A stretch of DNA of 64,000 bases. It comes from CAVUWL01 sp963787415 (GTDB taxonomy: Bacteria; Actinomycetota; Thermoleophilia; Solirubrobacterales; 70-9). The DNA is taken from positions 186,001-250,000 of the forward strand of contig CAWBCO010000007.1 in assembly GCA_963787415.1 (NCBI GenBank). Direction: 5' to 3'. The notes under the pieces are model-generated. The model was not told where the DNA came from, did no database searches, and worked only from the letters and a program-made list of their open reading frames with translations. Numbering within the stretch: the first letter of the stretch is position 1; each line of letters opens with the position of its first letter. Positions 8,779 to 17,174 of this stretch are shown here, piece after piece. The translations under genes were made by a program, and so were the position numbers.

Positions 8779-8850
8779 GGCGGCCAGGGCGGCGGCACCC
8801 AGGCCCTTCCCGAGGCGGCTTCGGAGATCGGCCTTTAGAACGGTGGCCCC

Positions 8851-9072
8851 TCAGTCGTTGCGGCTGAAACCGACCCGATGATCGCTGGACTCGATGCGAA
8901 GAAAGGCAACCTTGCCGAGGTAAAGAGCGAGCACCCCGTCCTCTGTATGGACGTCGTGCCAGCCTCCCTTTTCGAGCTGCTTGCGGAGGTCCTTGAGGTC
9001 CTCATCGGTAAGTCTGGCCGAGATCACCTGGCCGCCTTCGAAGCCAATCTCAACCCGTTGTGCCTGCGCCAT
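8851..9072 (-). CDS. Small conserved-looking hypothetical protein
   Basis: The 73-residue soluble protein is rich in charged residues, with a central GGQVISARLTDEDLKDLRK stretch and a C-terminal GKVAFLRIESSDHRVGF stretch. No known domain is recognised. Its ATG overlaps the stop of the methylmalonyl-CoA epimerase gene by one base, which supports it being a real, translationally coupled gene. It might bind a partner of its neighbours, but nothing in the sequence shows this. Confidence 0.65.
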   Translation of the reverse strand: MAQAQRVEIGFEGGQVISARLTDEDLKDLRKQLEKGGWHDVHTEDGVLALYLGKVAFLRIESSDHRVGFSRND

Positions 9073-9482
9073 CAGTGCCCTCCCGTTGGTTCGACGATCT
9101 CAGTCAGTACCCCGTCGGTGAAGCGCGGATGCAAAAAGGCAACGCGAGAGCCTTTGATACCCACCCGAGGCTCGGAGTCAATCGGTTTCACCCCGGCGGC
9201 GACGATGCGCGCCAGGGTGGCGTCGATGTCCTCGACGGCGTAGGCAACGTGGTGTAGCCCGGGGCCCTGGCGAGCGAGGAACCTGCCGACCGCGCTGGCG
9301 GGATCAAGCGGGCGCAGCAGCTCGACATGGCCGTCTCCGACCTCAAGCAAAACGGCCTCCACACCCTGGGACTCGACCGTCTCGCGGTGTACCAGCTTCA
9401 TTTCAAAGCCGTCGCGGTAGAGCCCGATCGCGGCCTCGATGTCCTCAACGGCGACCCCTATGTGATCGATCCTCGCGAACAC
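9072..9482 (-). CDS. mce: Methylmalonyl-CoA epimerase
   Basis: The 136-residue single VOC-domain protein has paired beta-alpha-beta-beta-beta modules. It starts ARIDHIGVAVEDIEAA, whose His is a metal ligand, continues GVEAVLLEVGDGHVELLRPL with the metal-binding Glu, then GPGLHHVAYAVEDIDA, and ends GVLTEIVEP with the last ligand Glu. The enzyme interconverts (2R)- and (2S)-methylmalonyl-CoA, linking propionate or odd-chain degradation to succinyl-CoA. The methylmalonyl-CoA mutase is not in this window. It starts 9 nt after the DUF1385 stop, so the two are cotranscribed. A generic glyoxalase is possible, but the motifs match the epimerase closely. Confidence 0.88.
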   Translation of the reverse strand: MFARIDHIGVAVEDIEAAIGLYRDGFEMKLVHRETVESQGVEAVLLEVGDGHVELLRPLDPASAVGRFLARQGPGLHHVAYAVEDIDATLARIVAAGVKPIDSEPRVGIKGSRVAFLHPRFTDGVLTEIVEPTGGH

Positions 9483-9491
9483 TCGCGCAGT

Positions 9492-10319
9492 CTATGTGGC
9501 GGCCATGGGCTGGTCCGCGGCGCCCTTGGCCTGCTCGACTCGCAGGATCTCGGCCAACGCCGCGATCCCTACCTCAAGCTGCTCGGAGCTCGGCTCCTTC
9601 GTCGCAAAGTGTCGTTGGATCTCGCGGCCGGGAAGGTGGAAGGCACGAGCCGCCGCGGTCTCGTGGTGGCGATCACTCCAGGCGAACATCTCAACCGCAA
9701 TCGATGCACCGCCGAGCCCTACGCCGGCGCGAATCAGCGGCCCCGGATCCTCAACCAGGCGCTCGAGAAGAACGGTGCCACCGGCGGAGAGCAGCATCAT
9801 CGGGGTGATCAGGTTGGAGCCGCAGCGGTCGTGCTCTTTGGGCACCGTCGCAGGGTCCTCGACGCCCTGCTCATATGCGGCGATCGCCTTGTGCTCGACT
9901 CCGTGATAGGCGGCGAGGTCGCGATCTAAGAGGGCGACGATCGCAGGCAGTGAGCCAATAACCTGGACCAGCCCCTCGCGCATGCCCGAAGCGGCCAGCC
10001 GCCTGCGCACCAAGGCGCTCGCCGCGAACGTCGCCGCGACCGCGGCAAGGACCCGCCAGTTCTCAAAGGGCATCCTCGCCGCCGGCAGGCCGCGGCGCGC
10101 CAGCGGCAGCACGGCCATTGCCTCTGCCAGTTTCAGCGGACCGCGCACCCCCGGAAGCCGGGTCGCTAGCTTCGGCGCCAGGGTGGGCTTTCGCTCGGAG
10201 GCGACCTGGATCCGGCCGTCGCGATCGCGCACGGCGGCCGCCCAGTGGGTCGGGCCGTGAATTAAAAGGCCATTGCGGAGCGCCATCCCGCCAAGGCGAA
10301 GGGGTTGTTTGGGGTTCAC
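9492..10319 (-). CDS. DUF1385 (YqhQ-like) membrane protein
   Basis: The body starts LRLGGMALRNGLLIHGPTHW, followed by a basic and hydrophobic region, VRRRLAASGMREG, and the family-defining AAYHGVEHKAIAAYEQG and HDRCGSNLITPMML blocks, then more hydrophobic helices. DUF1385 proteins are integral membrane proteins of unknown function. The frame stays open 180 bp further upstream (to 10499), but that stretch is low in complexity and has no family match. The GTG at 10319 (VNPKQPLRLGG), preceded by GGCGGGA, gives about 275 residues and is preferred. It lies between rarA and mce in the same direction. Confidence 0.78.
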   Translation of the reverse strand: MNPKQPLRLGGMALRNGLLIHGPTHWAAAVRDRDGRIQVASERKPTLAPKLATRLPGVRGPLKLAEAMAVLPLARRGLPAARMPFENWRVLAAVAATFAASALVRRRLAASGMREGLVQVIGSLPAIVALLDRDLAAYHGVEHKAIAAYEQGVEDPATVPKEHDRCGSNLITPMMLLSAGGTVLLERLVEDPGPLIRAGVGLGGASIAVEMFAWSDRHHETAAARAFHLPGREIQRHFATKEPSSEQLEVGIAALAEILRVEQAKGAADQPMAAT

Positions 10320-10526
10320 TCCCGCCACGATAGACCCCAGAGCCGCTGCGCTCGAAACTGCGGCGGCCGCGCCCTTCCCGGCGCGGCCGCTGGCACCCAT
10401 CCCTGAAGGAGTCCGGCCGGAGACCCCCAGTCCAGGCCTCCGGCCGGCGTGTGTGTCGGCTCTCCCTGGCTCTAGCTTGGAAAGCCGACCCTGAAACACC
10501 GGGCCCAGCTCGAAGTTGCGCCGAAA

Positions 10527-11852
10527 TCAGGGACGCTGCATTCTCTCTCGCAGCGCGATCAGCCGCCGACCCAACTCAGCCTCCAGGCCACGCTCGGTCG
10601 GGACGTAGAAACGAGCACCGTCGAGACCATCGGGAAGCAGTTGCTGATCGCTCAAACCCTCGGGCTGATCGTGGGGGTAGCGATAGCCACTGCCGCGGCC
10701 GAGCTTCTCGGCGCCTGGATAGTGCGCGTCGCGAAGGTAGGCGGGCGGTGACTTCGCGCCGTTTTCACGGACCTCGGAGCGGGCCGCGGCGAGGGCCACG
10801 TGGGAGGCATTGGACTTCGGCGCCAGCGCCAGGTAGACACAGGCCTGAGCCAGATTGAGCGCGCACTCCGGCGCTCCAACACGATCGACCGCCCGGGCCG
10901 CGGCGTCGGCGATCAGAAGCGCCTGCGGATCGGCGTTGCCGATGTCCTCTGAAGCGAGGATGACCATGCGGCGAGCGATGAAGCGGGGGTCCTCGCCCCC
11001 CTCCAACATAACCGCCAGGTAGTAGAGGGAGGCATCGACATCAGAACCTCGGGTCGACTTGATCCAGGCCGAGATGAAGTCGTAGTGGCGATCGCCGTCG
11101 CGGTCATAGTCAAACGCCTTGCGCTGCAACGCGTCCTCGATCGCGGCGACCTCGATCAAAGCGCCGCGCGATCGTTGCACCGCACGCTCCAGGCCAGAGA
11201 GCGCCACCCGTGCATCCCCCCCGGAGCGTCGGGCCAGCATCGCCAGCGCCGCGTCGGTGACCGGCGGCGGATTGGGCAGCCCGCGGATCGGATCGGCGAG
11301 GGCGCGCCGCAGCAGCACCTCCACTTGTTCGGGCTCAAGCGGTCGCAGCTCATAGACCTGACAACGCGACAAAAGGGCTGCGTTAACCTCGAAATAGGGA
11401 TTCTCGGTGGTCGCCCCAATCAGGGTCAAAAGCCCTTCCTCCACAGCCGGCAGCAGGGCATCCTGTTGGGCCTTGTTGAAGCGATGGATCTCATCGAGGA
11501 AGAGCACGGTCTGGCGAGCGGTTGTCTGGCGACGCTCACGGGCGCGCTCGATCACAGCCCGAATCTGAGCCCGACCGGCGTTGACCGCGGACTCCTCCTC
11601 AAAGGCGCCCTCGGCCCCAGCAGCGGCGATCCGCGCGAGGGTCGTCTTCCCTGAGCCCGGCGGGCCGTAGAGGATCGCGCTGGGGGGATGGCCGTCCTCG
11701 ATCGCGGTACGAAAGGCCGAGCCCTCTGCGAGAATCTGCTCCTGGCCGAGGAGCTGATCGAGGCTTTGCGGTCGCATCCGCACCGCCAGCGGCGCCCCAT
11801 CGGTTGGCCGGCGCCGCGGCGGCTCAGCGTCATCAAAGAGACGATCGTTCAT
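10527..11852 (-). CDS. rarA: Replication-associated recombination protein A (AAA+ ATPase)
   Basis: RarA/MgsA is a clamp-loader-like AAA+ ATPase acting at stalled replication forks and interacting with SSB. The 441-residue frame from the ATG at 11852 (MNDRLFDD) matches the family length. The open frame extends further upstream, but those residues have no family character. Walker A is LYGPPGSGKTTLARI near residue 55, Walker B is VLFLDEIHRFNK, sensor 1 is LIGATTENPYFE, and the C-terminal tetramerisation region carries RGSDVDASLYYLAVMLEGGEDP. It is divergent from the second aldehyde dehydrogenase gene with a 66-bp gap. Confidence 0.93.
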   Translation of the reverse strand: MNDRLFDDAEPPRRRPTDGAPLAVRMRPQSLDQLLGQEQILAEGSAFRTAIEDGHPPSAILYGPPGSGKTTLARIAAAGAEGAFEEESAVNAGRAQIRAVIERARERRQTTARQTVLFLDEIHRFNKAQQDALLPAVEEGLLTLIGATTENPYFEVNAALLSRCQVYELRPLEPEQVEVLLRRALADPIRGLPNPPPVTDAALAMLARRSGGDARVALSGLERAVQRSRGALIEVAAIEDALQRKAFDYDRDGDRHYDFISAWIKSTRGSDVDASLYYLAVMLEGGEDPRFIARRMVILASEDIGNADPQALLIADAAARAVDRVGAPECALNLAQACVYLALAPKSNASHVALAAARSEVRENGAKSPPAYLRDAHYPGAEKLGRGSGYRYPHDQPEGLSDQQLLPDGLDGARFYVPTERGLEAELGRRLIALRERMQRP

Positions 11853-11918
11853 CCTGGCCCCAGTATGAGGCCAATGCAGGCCGCTTCCGCGCCTCTCCCC
11901 AGCGCCTAGAATCGAGCG

Positions 11919-13514
11919 ATGCCAACAGCAGTACAGCTTCCGCCAGCGCATTCCACTCTGGAGTCCTTCAACCCCACCACCGGTGAGCTGGTCGGCTCCG
12001 TCCCCACGCTGGGAGCAGATCGGATCCAAGGCGTGGTCGACGACGTGGCCCGGATCCAGCCTGCCTGGGCAGAGCTCAGCCTCCCGACGCGGGCGCGCTA
12101 CCTGCGGCGCGCGGCCGACGCACTCCTTGACGAGATCGATGAGATCGCTGAGCTGCTGATCGCCGAGCAGGGAAAGCCACGGGTGGAGGCATACACGATG
12201 GAGCTGTTGCCCACCGTCGACGCGCTGCATTGGTGCGCGAAGGCGGGTCCGAAGATCCTCGCCGAGGAGAAGGTACGGATGCCACAGGCGTTCCTGATGA
12301 GCAAGAAAGCTCATTTCAGCTACGAGCCGATCGGGGTGGTCGGGGTGATCGCGCCCTGGAACTACCCCTGGTCAATCCCCTTTGGCGAGGTCGCGATCGC
12401 GCTGATGGCTGGCAACGGGGTGGTCCTCAAGCCGGCCAGCCTCACCCCCCTTCTCGGCGAGGCAATCCGCCGCGTTTTTGAGAAGGGCGGCCTGCCCGAG
12501 GGCCTGATCCGTGTCGTGCACGGCGGTGGCGCGGTCGGGGAGGCGCTGGCGAAATCAAGCGTCGGCAAGGTCTTCTTCACCGGTTCGGTGCAGGTCGGGC
12601 GTCGGGTCGGGGAGGTCTGCGCCGAGCGCCTCAAGGGCTCGGTGCTGGAGCTCGGTGGTAAGGACCCGATGATCGTCTGCGCCGATGCAGATCTTGATAA
12701 CGCGATCTCCGGTGCGTTATGGGGCGGCTTTGCCAATGCCGGTCAAACCTGCTCGGGGATCGAGCGCGTCTACGTCGAGCGGGCGATCGCCGAGCGCTTC
12801 ATCGAGGGAGTCAGCGCCGGAGCCCAGCGCCTGCGCCTCGGCAATCCCGCGGCTTGGGAGACCGAGATCGGCCCGATCACCTCCGTGGACCAATACAAGC
12901 TCATCGCCGAGTTGATCGAGGAGGCGGTCGCGGCGGGTGCGACCAAGCTCTGCGGCGGCCCCACCACGATCAGCGGGCTGGCAGGCAACTACATCGCACC
13001 AACGGTGCTCTGCGGGGTTACCCACGAGATGCGAATCATGCGTGAGGAGATCTTCGGCCCGGTCCTGCCGATCGTCGTCGTGGAGAACGTGGGGGAGGCG
13101 ATCGCGCTCGCCAATGACTCCGATTTCGGCCTCGGTGCCTCGGTATGGACTCGGGATCGACACAAGGGGGAACGCGTTGCCCGGCGCCTGCAATCGGGGA
13201 TGGTCTGGATCAATGATCACTCCTTCAGCCACGGCGCCTGCCAGTGCTCCTGGGGCGGCGTCAAGGACTCCGGCGTCGGCCGCTCGCACTCGAAATTCGG
13301 TCTTTATGAGTGCGTCAACATCAAGATGAATGCCTGGGAGCCGGGACTGACCCGCGACTTCTGGTGGCACCCCTATGACCGCACTCTCGGCGAAGCGGTT
13401 CGGGCCTCCGCAAAGCTCCTCTACGGCAAGGGAAAGACCCGATCGAGCGCGCTGCGCGAGGGCGCCGGACCGCTGCTGGCGGTCGGCGGGCGCACCCTGC
13501 GCAAGCGCCGTTGA
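11919..13514 (+). CDS. Aldehyde dehydrogenase family protein
   Basis: The 531-residue NAD(P)-dependent dehydrogenase has APWNYPWSIP at about residue 150, FFTGSVQVGRRV for cofactor binding, LELGGKDPMIVCADAD with the general-base Glu, GQTCSGIERVYVE with the nucleophilic Cys, and EEIFGPVLPIV. The C-terminal 60 residues after GRSHSKFGLYECVN are an extension beyond the classical fold, as in succinate-semialdehyde- or fatty-aldehyde-type members. The substrate is unknown. It is the first gene of the Ccm/heme operon, and its stop overlaps the ccmA start by 4 nt (TTGA), so it is cotranscribed even though it has no obvious role in heme biogenesis. Confidence 0.9.
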   Translation: MPTAVQLPPAHSTLESFNPTTGELVGSVPTLGADRIQGVVDDVARIQPAWAELSLPTRARYLRRAADALLDEIDEIAELLIAEQGKPRVEAYTMELLPTVDALHWCAKAGPKILAEEKVRMPQAFLMSKKAHFSYEPIGVVGVIAPWNYPWSIPFGEVAIALMAGNGVVLKPASLTPLLGEAIRRVFEKGGLPEGLIRVVHGGGAVGEALAKSSVGKVFFTGSVQVGRRVGEVCAERLKGSVLELGGKDPMIVCADADLDNAISGALWGGFANAGQTCSGIERVYVERAIAERFIEGVSAGAQRLRLGNPAAWETEIGPITSVDQYKLIAELIEEAVAAGATKLCGGPTTISGLAGNYIAPTVLCGVTHEMRIMREEIFGPVLPIVVVENVGEAIALANDSDFGLGASVWTRDRHKGERVARRLQSGMVWINDHSFSHGACQCSWGGVKDSGVGRSHSKFGLYECVNIKMNAWEPGLTRDFWWHPYDRTLGEAVRASAKLLYGKGKTRSSALREGAGPLLAVGGRTLRKRR

Positions 13515-14221
13515 GCGATCCTGCGATCTCACTCGTCGGGCTGACCCGCGACTTCGGCGAACGGCGGGCGCTGGACGGCGTTTCCCTGGAGCTGGCGGCG
13601 GGGGGATCGTTGGTCGTTGTGGGACCGAACGGAGCCGGCAAGACGACGCTGCTGCGGGTCCTCGCGACCCTGCTTCGACCCAGCGGAGGCGATGTCTGGG
13701 TGCTCGGTAGCCGGCTTCCCGATCAGGCCTGGAAGCTGCGCGGGCGGATCGGCTACCTCGGACACGAACCGCTGCTTTACCGAGACCTGACCGGAAGGGA
13801 GAATCTGCGTTTCCACGCCAAGCTGCACGGGATCGATCGGTCTGGCGCCGAGGCTCGAATAGATCAGCTCTTGATCGCAGTGGAGATGCACAGACGCGCT
13901 GATGGACGGGTGGCGGAGCTCTCGGCCGGGATGCGCCAGCGCCTTGCCATCTGCCGCTGCGTCCTGCATCGACCGGAGCTGCTGCTGCTCGATGAGCCCG
14001 ACTCAAACCTCGACCACGAGGGACGCGAGCTAGCACGCGAGCTGATTGGCCCAGGCGAGGACCGCACCCGTGTCGTGATCACCCACGACCCCGAGCGGGC
14101 TCTGCCCGGTGCCGACCGAGCACTCGTTCTCGGCCATCGGGGCCGGCCGCTGCGCGAGTGCGCCGCCTCAGAGCTGGCAGCCGAGGAGGCCCGCAGCGCC
14201 GGCTCCGGAGCGCCGCATTGA
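13511..14221 (+). CDS. ccmA: Heme/cytochrome c maturation ABC transporter ATP-binding protein
   Basis: The 236-residue ABC ATPase has Walker A GPNGAGKTTLLR near residue 40, signature LSAGMRQRLAIC in place of LSGGQ, and Walker B LLLLDEPDSNLD. CcmA pairs with CcmB and acts with CcmC and CcmD, releasing holo-CcmE so that heme can be attached to apocytochrome c outside the membrane. The order ccmA-ccmB-ccmC-ccmD-like supports the assignment over a generic ABC ATPase. It starts at TTG 13511 inside the upstream stop (TTGA) and ends in the same kind of overlap with ccmB. Confidence 0.85.
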   Translation: MSDPAISLVGLTRDFGERRALDGVSLELAAGGSLVVVGPNGAGKTTLLRVLATLLRPSGGDVWVLGSRLPDQAWKLRGRIGYLGHEPLLYRDLTGRENLRFHAKLHGIDRSGAEARIDQLLIAVEMHRRADGRVAELSAGMRQRLAICRCVLHRPELLLLDEPDSNLDHEGRELARELIGPGEDRTRVVITHDPERALPGADRALVLGHRGRPLRECAASELAAEEARSAGSGAPH

Positions 14222-14898
14222 CCCCCTCCCGCAGGGCTTTTGCCGCGATCTTGGGCAAGGACCTTCGTACCGAGCTGCGCACCCTGCAGTCGCTGCCGGC
14301 GATGGCGCTATTTGCGATCACCACCTTTGTCATCTTCCGCTTCGGGCTCGGTCGCACCAGCCTCTCGGGTGGCCTCGCCGCCGGCGTCCTCTGGACAACG
14401 CTGCTCTTTGCCGGGGTCCTCGGGATCAACCGGCTCTTCGTAGCCGAGCGCGAGGAGGGTGGCTTTGATGCAATCCGCCTGGCACCGATCGATCGCACCG
14501 TCCTCTTTGTCGCCAAGGCAGCTGCCTTGCTCCTCTATCTGCTCGTGCTCGAGCTGATTGTGGTGCCAATCTTTGCCCTCTTCTTCCTCGGCACCGCTGC
14601 TGCCCTGGCGCCGCTTGCCGTTGTTGCCCTGCTCGCCGATCTCGGCCTCGCCGCGACCGGGACCCTGATCTCCTCGATGGCGGTCAACTCGCGTGCCCGC
14701 GACCTGCTGGTTCCCCTGGTTCTCCTTCCCCTTGTAGTGCCTCTGATGATCGCGACAACCGCCGCGACCGAGCCTCTGATGGCGATCGCAGGCCCTGGCT
14801 ATCACCGCTTCGGCACCTGGCTGGCGGTCCTCGGGCTATACGATCTTGTCTTCCTCTTAGTCGGATACGCGGTGTTCGACTTCCTCTTGGAGGACTGA
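14218..14898 (+). CDS. ccmB: Heme exporter/cytochrome c maturation permease CcmB
   Basis: The 226-residue permease has six predicted transmembrane segments, beginning TPSRRAFAAILGKDLRTELR and followed by FAGVLGINRLFVAEREEGGFDAIRLAP, a CcmB hallmark block. The TTG at 14218 overlaps the ccmA stop (TTGA). An upstream ATG at 14158 lies inside ccmA and would add non-family residues. With CcmA it forms the ABC part of System I cytochrome c maturation in the cytoplasmic membrane. Confidence 0.86.
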   Translation: MTPSRRAFAAILGKDLRTELRTLQSLPAMALFAITTFVIFRFGLGRTSLSGGLAAGVLWTTLLFAGVLGINRLFVAEREEGGFDAIRLAPIDRTVLFVAKAAALLLYLLVLELIVVPIFALFFLGTAAALAPLAVVALLADLGLAATGTLISSMAVNSRARDLLVPLVLLPLVVPLMIATTAATEPLMAIAGPGYHRFGTWLAVLGLYDLVFLLVGYAVFDFLLED

Positions 14899-14932
14899 GG
14901 CAAGCGCTCGCCACCCTTCACCGCGAAGACGC

Positions 14933-15655
14933 ATGTACGGCAAAGGACTTAGAACCCTCTCGATCGCCACCGTGGTCACGCTCGCCACGGGGCTCTACCT
15001 GACCTTTTTCTACGCGCCACTTGACGCTGATCAGGGCTTCATCCAAAAGATCTTCTACCTGCACGTGCCGCTCGCGATCACCGCGCTAGCTGGCTTCATC
15101 ATCGGCGGCCTCTTCGCGGTAGCTCACCTGCGCAGCGGAAACCGTCGCTGGGATGCCTACTCCTACGTCTCGATCCATATCTCGGTGATTTTCGCGGTCG
15201 CCGTCTTGATCACCGGCTCGATCTGGGCGAAGGCCTCGTGGGGACACTGGTGGGTCTGGGAAGAGCCGACGCTGGTCAGCTTCCTGATCGTTTTTTTGCT
15301 CTACGCGACCTACTTCCCCTTCCGCTACGCGATCGAGGACCCCGAGCGCCAGGCTCGCTACGCCTCGGTCTTCGCGGTCACCGCTGGCGCCTTCGTACCG
15401 CTCAACTTCATCGCGGTCAGACTCACCCCGAGCCTCGTTCATCCGCGGGTCTTCGCCACCGCAGAAGGTGGTTTGCCAAACTCGATGCTCCTCACCTTCC
15501 TGGTTTGCTTGGCCGCGATGGTGTTGCTCTGGATCACCTTGGTCAAGTTCGAGCTGACTGCAAAGAGTGCCTCGGGCCAGGTCAAGCGACTGCGCCGGGC
15601 ACTCGAGGCCCCGACCCCAAGGGATCAGTCCCGCGTCGCCCCGGAGGTGGGCTGA
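14933..15655 (+). CDS. ccmC: Heme-handling protein CcmC (CcmC/CcsA family)
   Basis: The 240-residue membrane protein has six predicted helices. The periplasmic tryptophan-rich heme-binding motif reads WGHWWVWEEP near residue 105, and conserved histidines lie in FYLHVPLA and SLVHPRVF, which flank the heme in CcmC. CcmC passes heme to CcmE. The C-terminus has an extra charged tail of about 40 residues. It begins 34 nt after ccmB and ends immediately before the ccmD-like gene. No ccmE, ccmF or ccmH is visible in the window. Confidence 0.9.
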   Translation: MYGKGLRTLSIATVVTLATGLYLTFFYAPLDADQGFIQKIFYLHVPLAITALAGFIIGGLFAVAHLRSGNRRWDAYSYVSIHISVIFAVAVLITGSIWAKASWGHWWVWEEPTLVSFLIVFLLYATYFPFRYAIEDPERQARYASVFAVTAGAFVPLNFIAVRLTPSLVHPRVFATAEGGLPNSMLLTFLVCLAAMVLLWITLVKFELTAKSASGQVKRLRRALEAPTPRDQSRVAPEVG

Positions 15656-15853
15656 ATGCCCGCCGTCCCACTCGGTGAAGCCGGCAGGTTTGTGGCCGGC
15701 GCCTACATAGTCTTCCTGGTCTTGATCGTCGTCTACGTCGGGATCATGGCAACCAAACTGCAGCGAATTGAGAAGGAATTGCGCGAGCTGGCCGGCTTTG
15801 CCGAGCAGCGCGCACGCGATCGGGAGCGCGAGGAGGTCGGGGGCCCTGTCTGA
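15656..15853 (+). CDS. CcmD-like small membrane protein
   Basis: The 65-residue protein has one transmembrane helix (FVAGAYIVFLVLIVVYVGIM, about residues 12-31) followed by a charged coiled-coil-like tail with LQRIEKELRELAGFAEQRAR. Size, topology and position directly after ccmC fit CcmD, which stabilises the CcmABC complex and helps release holo-CcmE. Family sequence identity is weak, so the call rests mainly on context. Its last bases overlap the probable start of hemA. Confidence 0.7.
   Translation: MPAVPLGEAGRFVAGAYIVFLVLIVVYVGIMATKLQRIEKELRELAGFAEQRARDREREEVGGPV
15830..15835 (+). promoter_or_regulatory. Ribosome binding site supporting a CTG start for hemA
   Basis: A perfect AGGAGG lies at about 15830-15835, nine bases before CTG 15846 and inside the end of the ccmD-like gene. 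The spacing is ideal for that CTG, and no conventional start codon is correctly placed. Confidence 0.6.
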
Positions 15854-17174
15854 GCTGCTGGCACTTGGCGTCTCTCACAAAACCGCGCCGCTGGATCTGC
15901 GCGAGCGCCTCTCACTGACCGAGGGACGCGCTGTCGGTGCGCTACGCGAGCTGACCGCCGCGGCCGACATCCATGAGGCGGCGGCGATCTCTACCTGTAA
16001 TCGCACCGAGCTCTATCTGGTCGTCTCCGATCCGGTTGAGGCCGAGTCAACGGCTCTGGGCGTCCTCACCCGCCAGGCTGACATCCGCCCAACCGAGTTG
16101 CTCGGCCACCTCTACTCACTGCGCTCAACGGCGGCGGTGCGCCATCTGTTTCGAGTCACCGCTGGCCTGGACTCGATGATCCTCGGCGAGGCGGAGGTCC
16201 AGGGGCAGGTGAAACGCGCCTTTGAGCTTGCCCTGGTCGAAGGTGGCACCGGTCCGGTCCTAAATCGACTCTTTCGCGGCGCCCTCACCGCCGGCGGCAG
16301 GGCGCGCAACGAGACCGGCATCAGCGAGAAGGGCATCTCTATCTCCTCGGTCGCGGTCGAGTTGGCGCAGCGCACTCTCGGTGACCTCCTCGACCGCAGG
16401 GTTCTGGTGATCGGCGCCGGGGAGACCGCCGAGCTGGTGGCGCGGGCATTGGTCGCGCGCGGAGTTGCCACCGTCTTCGTCGCCAACCGCCGCTATGACC
16501 GCGCGATCGGCCTCGCGCAGCGCTTCGGTGGCAGCGCGATCCGCTTTGAGGAGCTGCCCGAGCAATTGGCGGCGGCGGACATCGTCGTCTCGGCGACCAA
16601 CTCGCCCCACCACATCATCGAGCACGACGACATCGCCCAGGTGATGGCGACCCGCGAAGGTCGGCCCCTTTTGCTCATCGACATCGCCGTCCCCCGAGAC
16701 ATCGAGCCGGCCTGTCGTCAGATCGCCGGCGTCAGCCTCCACGACATCGACGACGTCCAGCAGATCGTCGAGCGCAACGCGAGCGGGCGCGAGGCAGAGG
16801 CGAAGCGAGCCGAGAGAATCCTTGAGGCCGAGTTGGAGCGTTTTGAGGGCTGGCTCGCATCACTTGAGGTGGTGCCCACGATCTCTGCCCTGCGACTCCG
16901 CGGCGAGGAGATCGCGCGTCGCGTTCTGGCCGAGAACGAGAGCCGTTGGGAGAGTCTCTCTGAGGCCGATCGCGACCGCCTCAACGCGATGGCCAAGGCG
17001 ATCGCTTCGCGCCTTCTGCACGAGCCGACTCTGCGGATGAAGCGTGCGGCGGGCAGCGATGACGCCTACCTCTTCGTCAGTGCACTGCGTGAGCTGTTCG
17101 GGCTTGACCCCGATTCCGAGCCCGAGGCCGAGGCCGGTGCCAGCGTCACCGAGCTGCGCCGCAAGGCCACTTGA
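15846..17174 (+). CDS. hemA: Glutamyl-tRNA reductase
   Basis: HemA reduces glutamyl-tRNA(Glu) to glutamate-1-semialdehyde, the first committed step of C5 tetrapyrrole synthesis. The N-terminus LLALGVSHKTAPLDLRERL matches the family, AAISTCNRTELYLV contains the catalytic Cys, LGEAEVQGQVKRA follows, VLVIGAGETAELVA is the NADPH-binding site, and the C-terminal dimerisation domain ends near residue 430. No ATG, GTG or TTG fits between ccmD and the conserved N-terminus. The best start is CTG at 15846, placed 9 nt after a perfect AGGAGG. It would overlap ccmD by 8 nt. A start inside ccmD is the alternative. Confidence 0.93.
   Translation: MSELLALGVSHKTAPLDLRERLSLTEGRAVGALRELTAAADIHEAAAISTCNRTELYLVVSDPVEAESTALGVLTRQADIRPTELLGHLYSLRSTAAVRHLFRVTAGLDSMILGEAEVQGQVKRAFELALVEGGTGPVLNRLFRGALTAGGRARNETGISEKGISISSVAVELAQRTLGDLLDRRVLVIGAGETAELVARALVARGVATVFVANRRYDRAIGLAQRFGGSAIRFEELPEQLAAADIVVSATNSPHHIIEHDDIAQVMATREGRPLLLIDIAVPRDIEPACRQIAGVSLHDIDDVQQIVERNASGREAEAKRAERILEAELERFEGWLASLEVVPTISALRLRGEEIARRVLAENESRWESLSEADRDRLNAMAKAIASRLLHEPTLRMKRAAGSDDAYLFVSALRELFGLDPDSEPEAEAGASVTELRRKAT

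Noticed and set aside
12717..14036. Long antisense open frame (439 residues) over the aldehyde dehydrogenase and ccmA
   Set aside because: The opposite strand has two unmistakable genes; this frame is rich in Arg/Ala/Pro with no domain.
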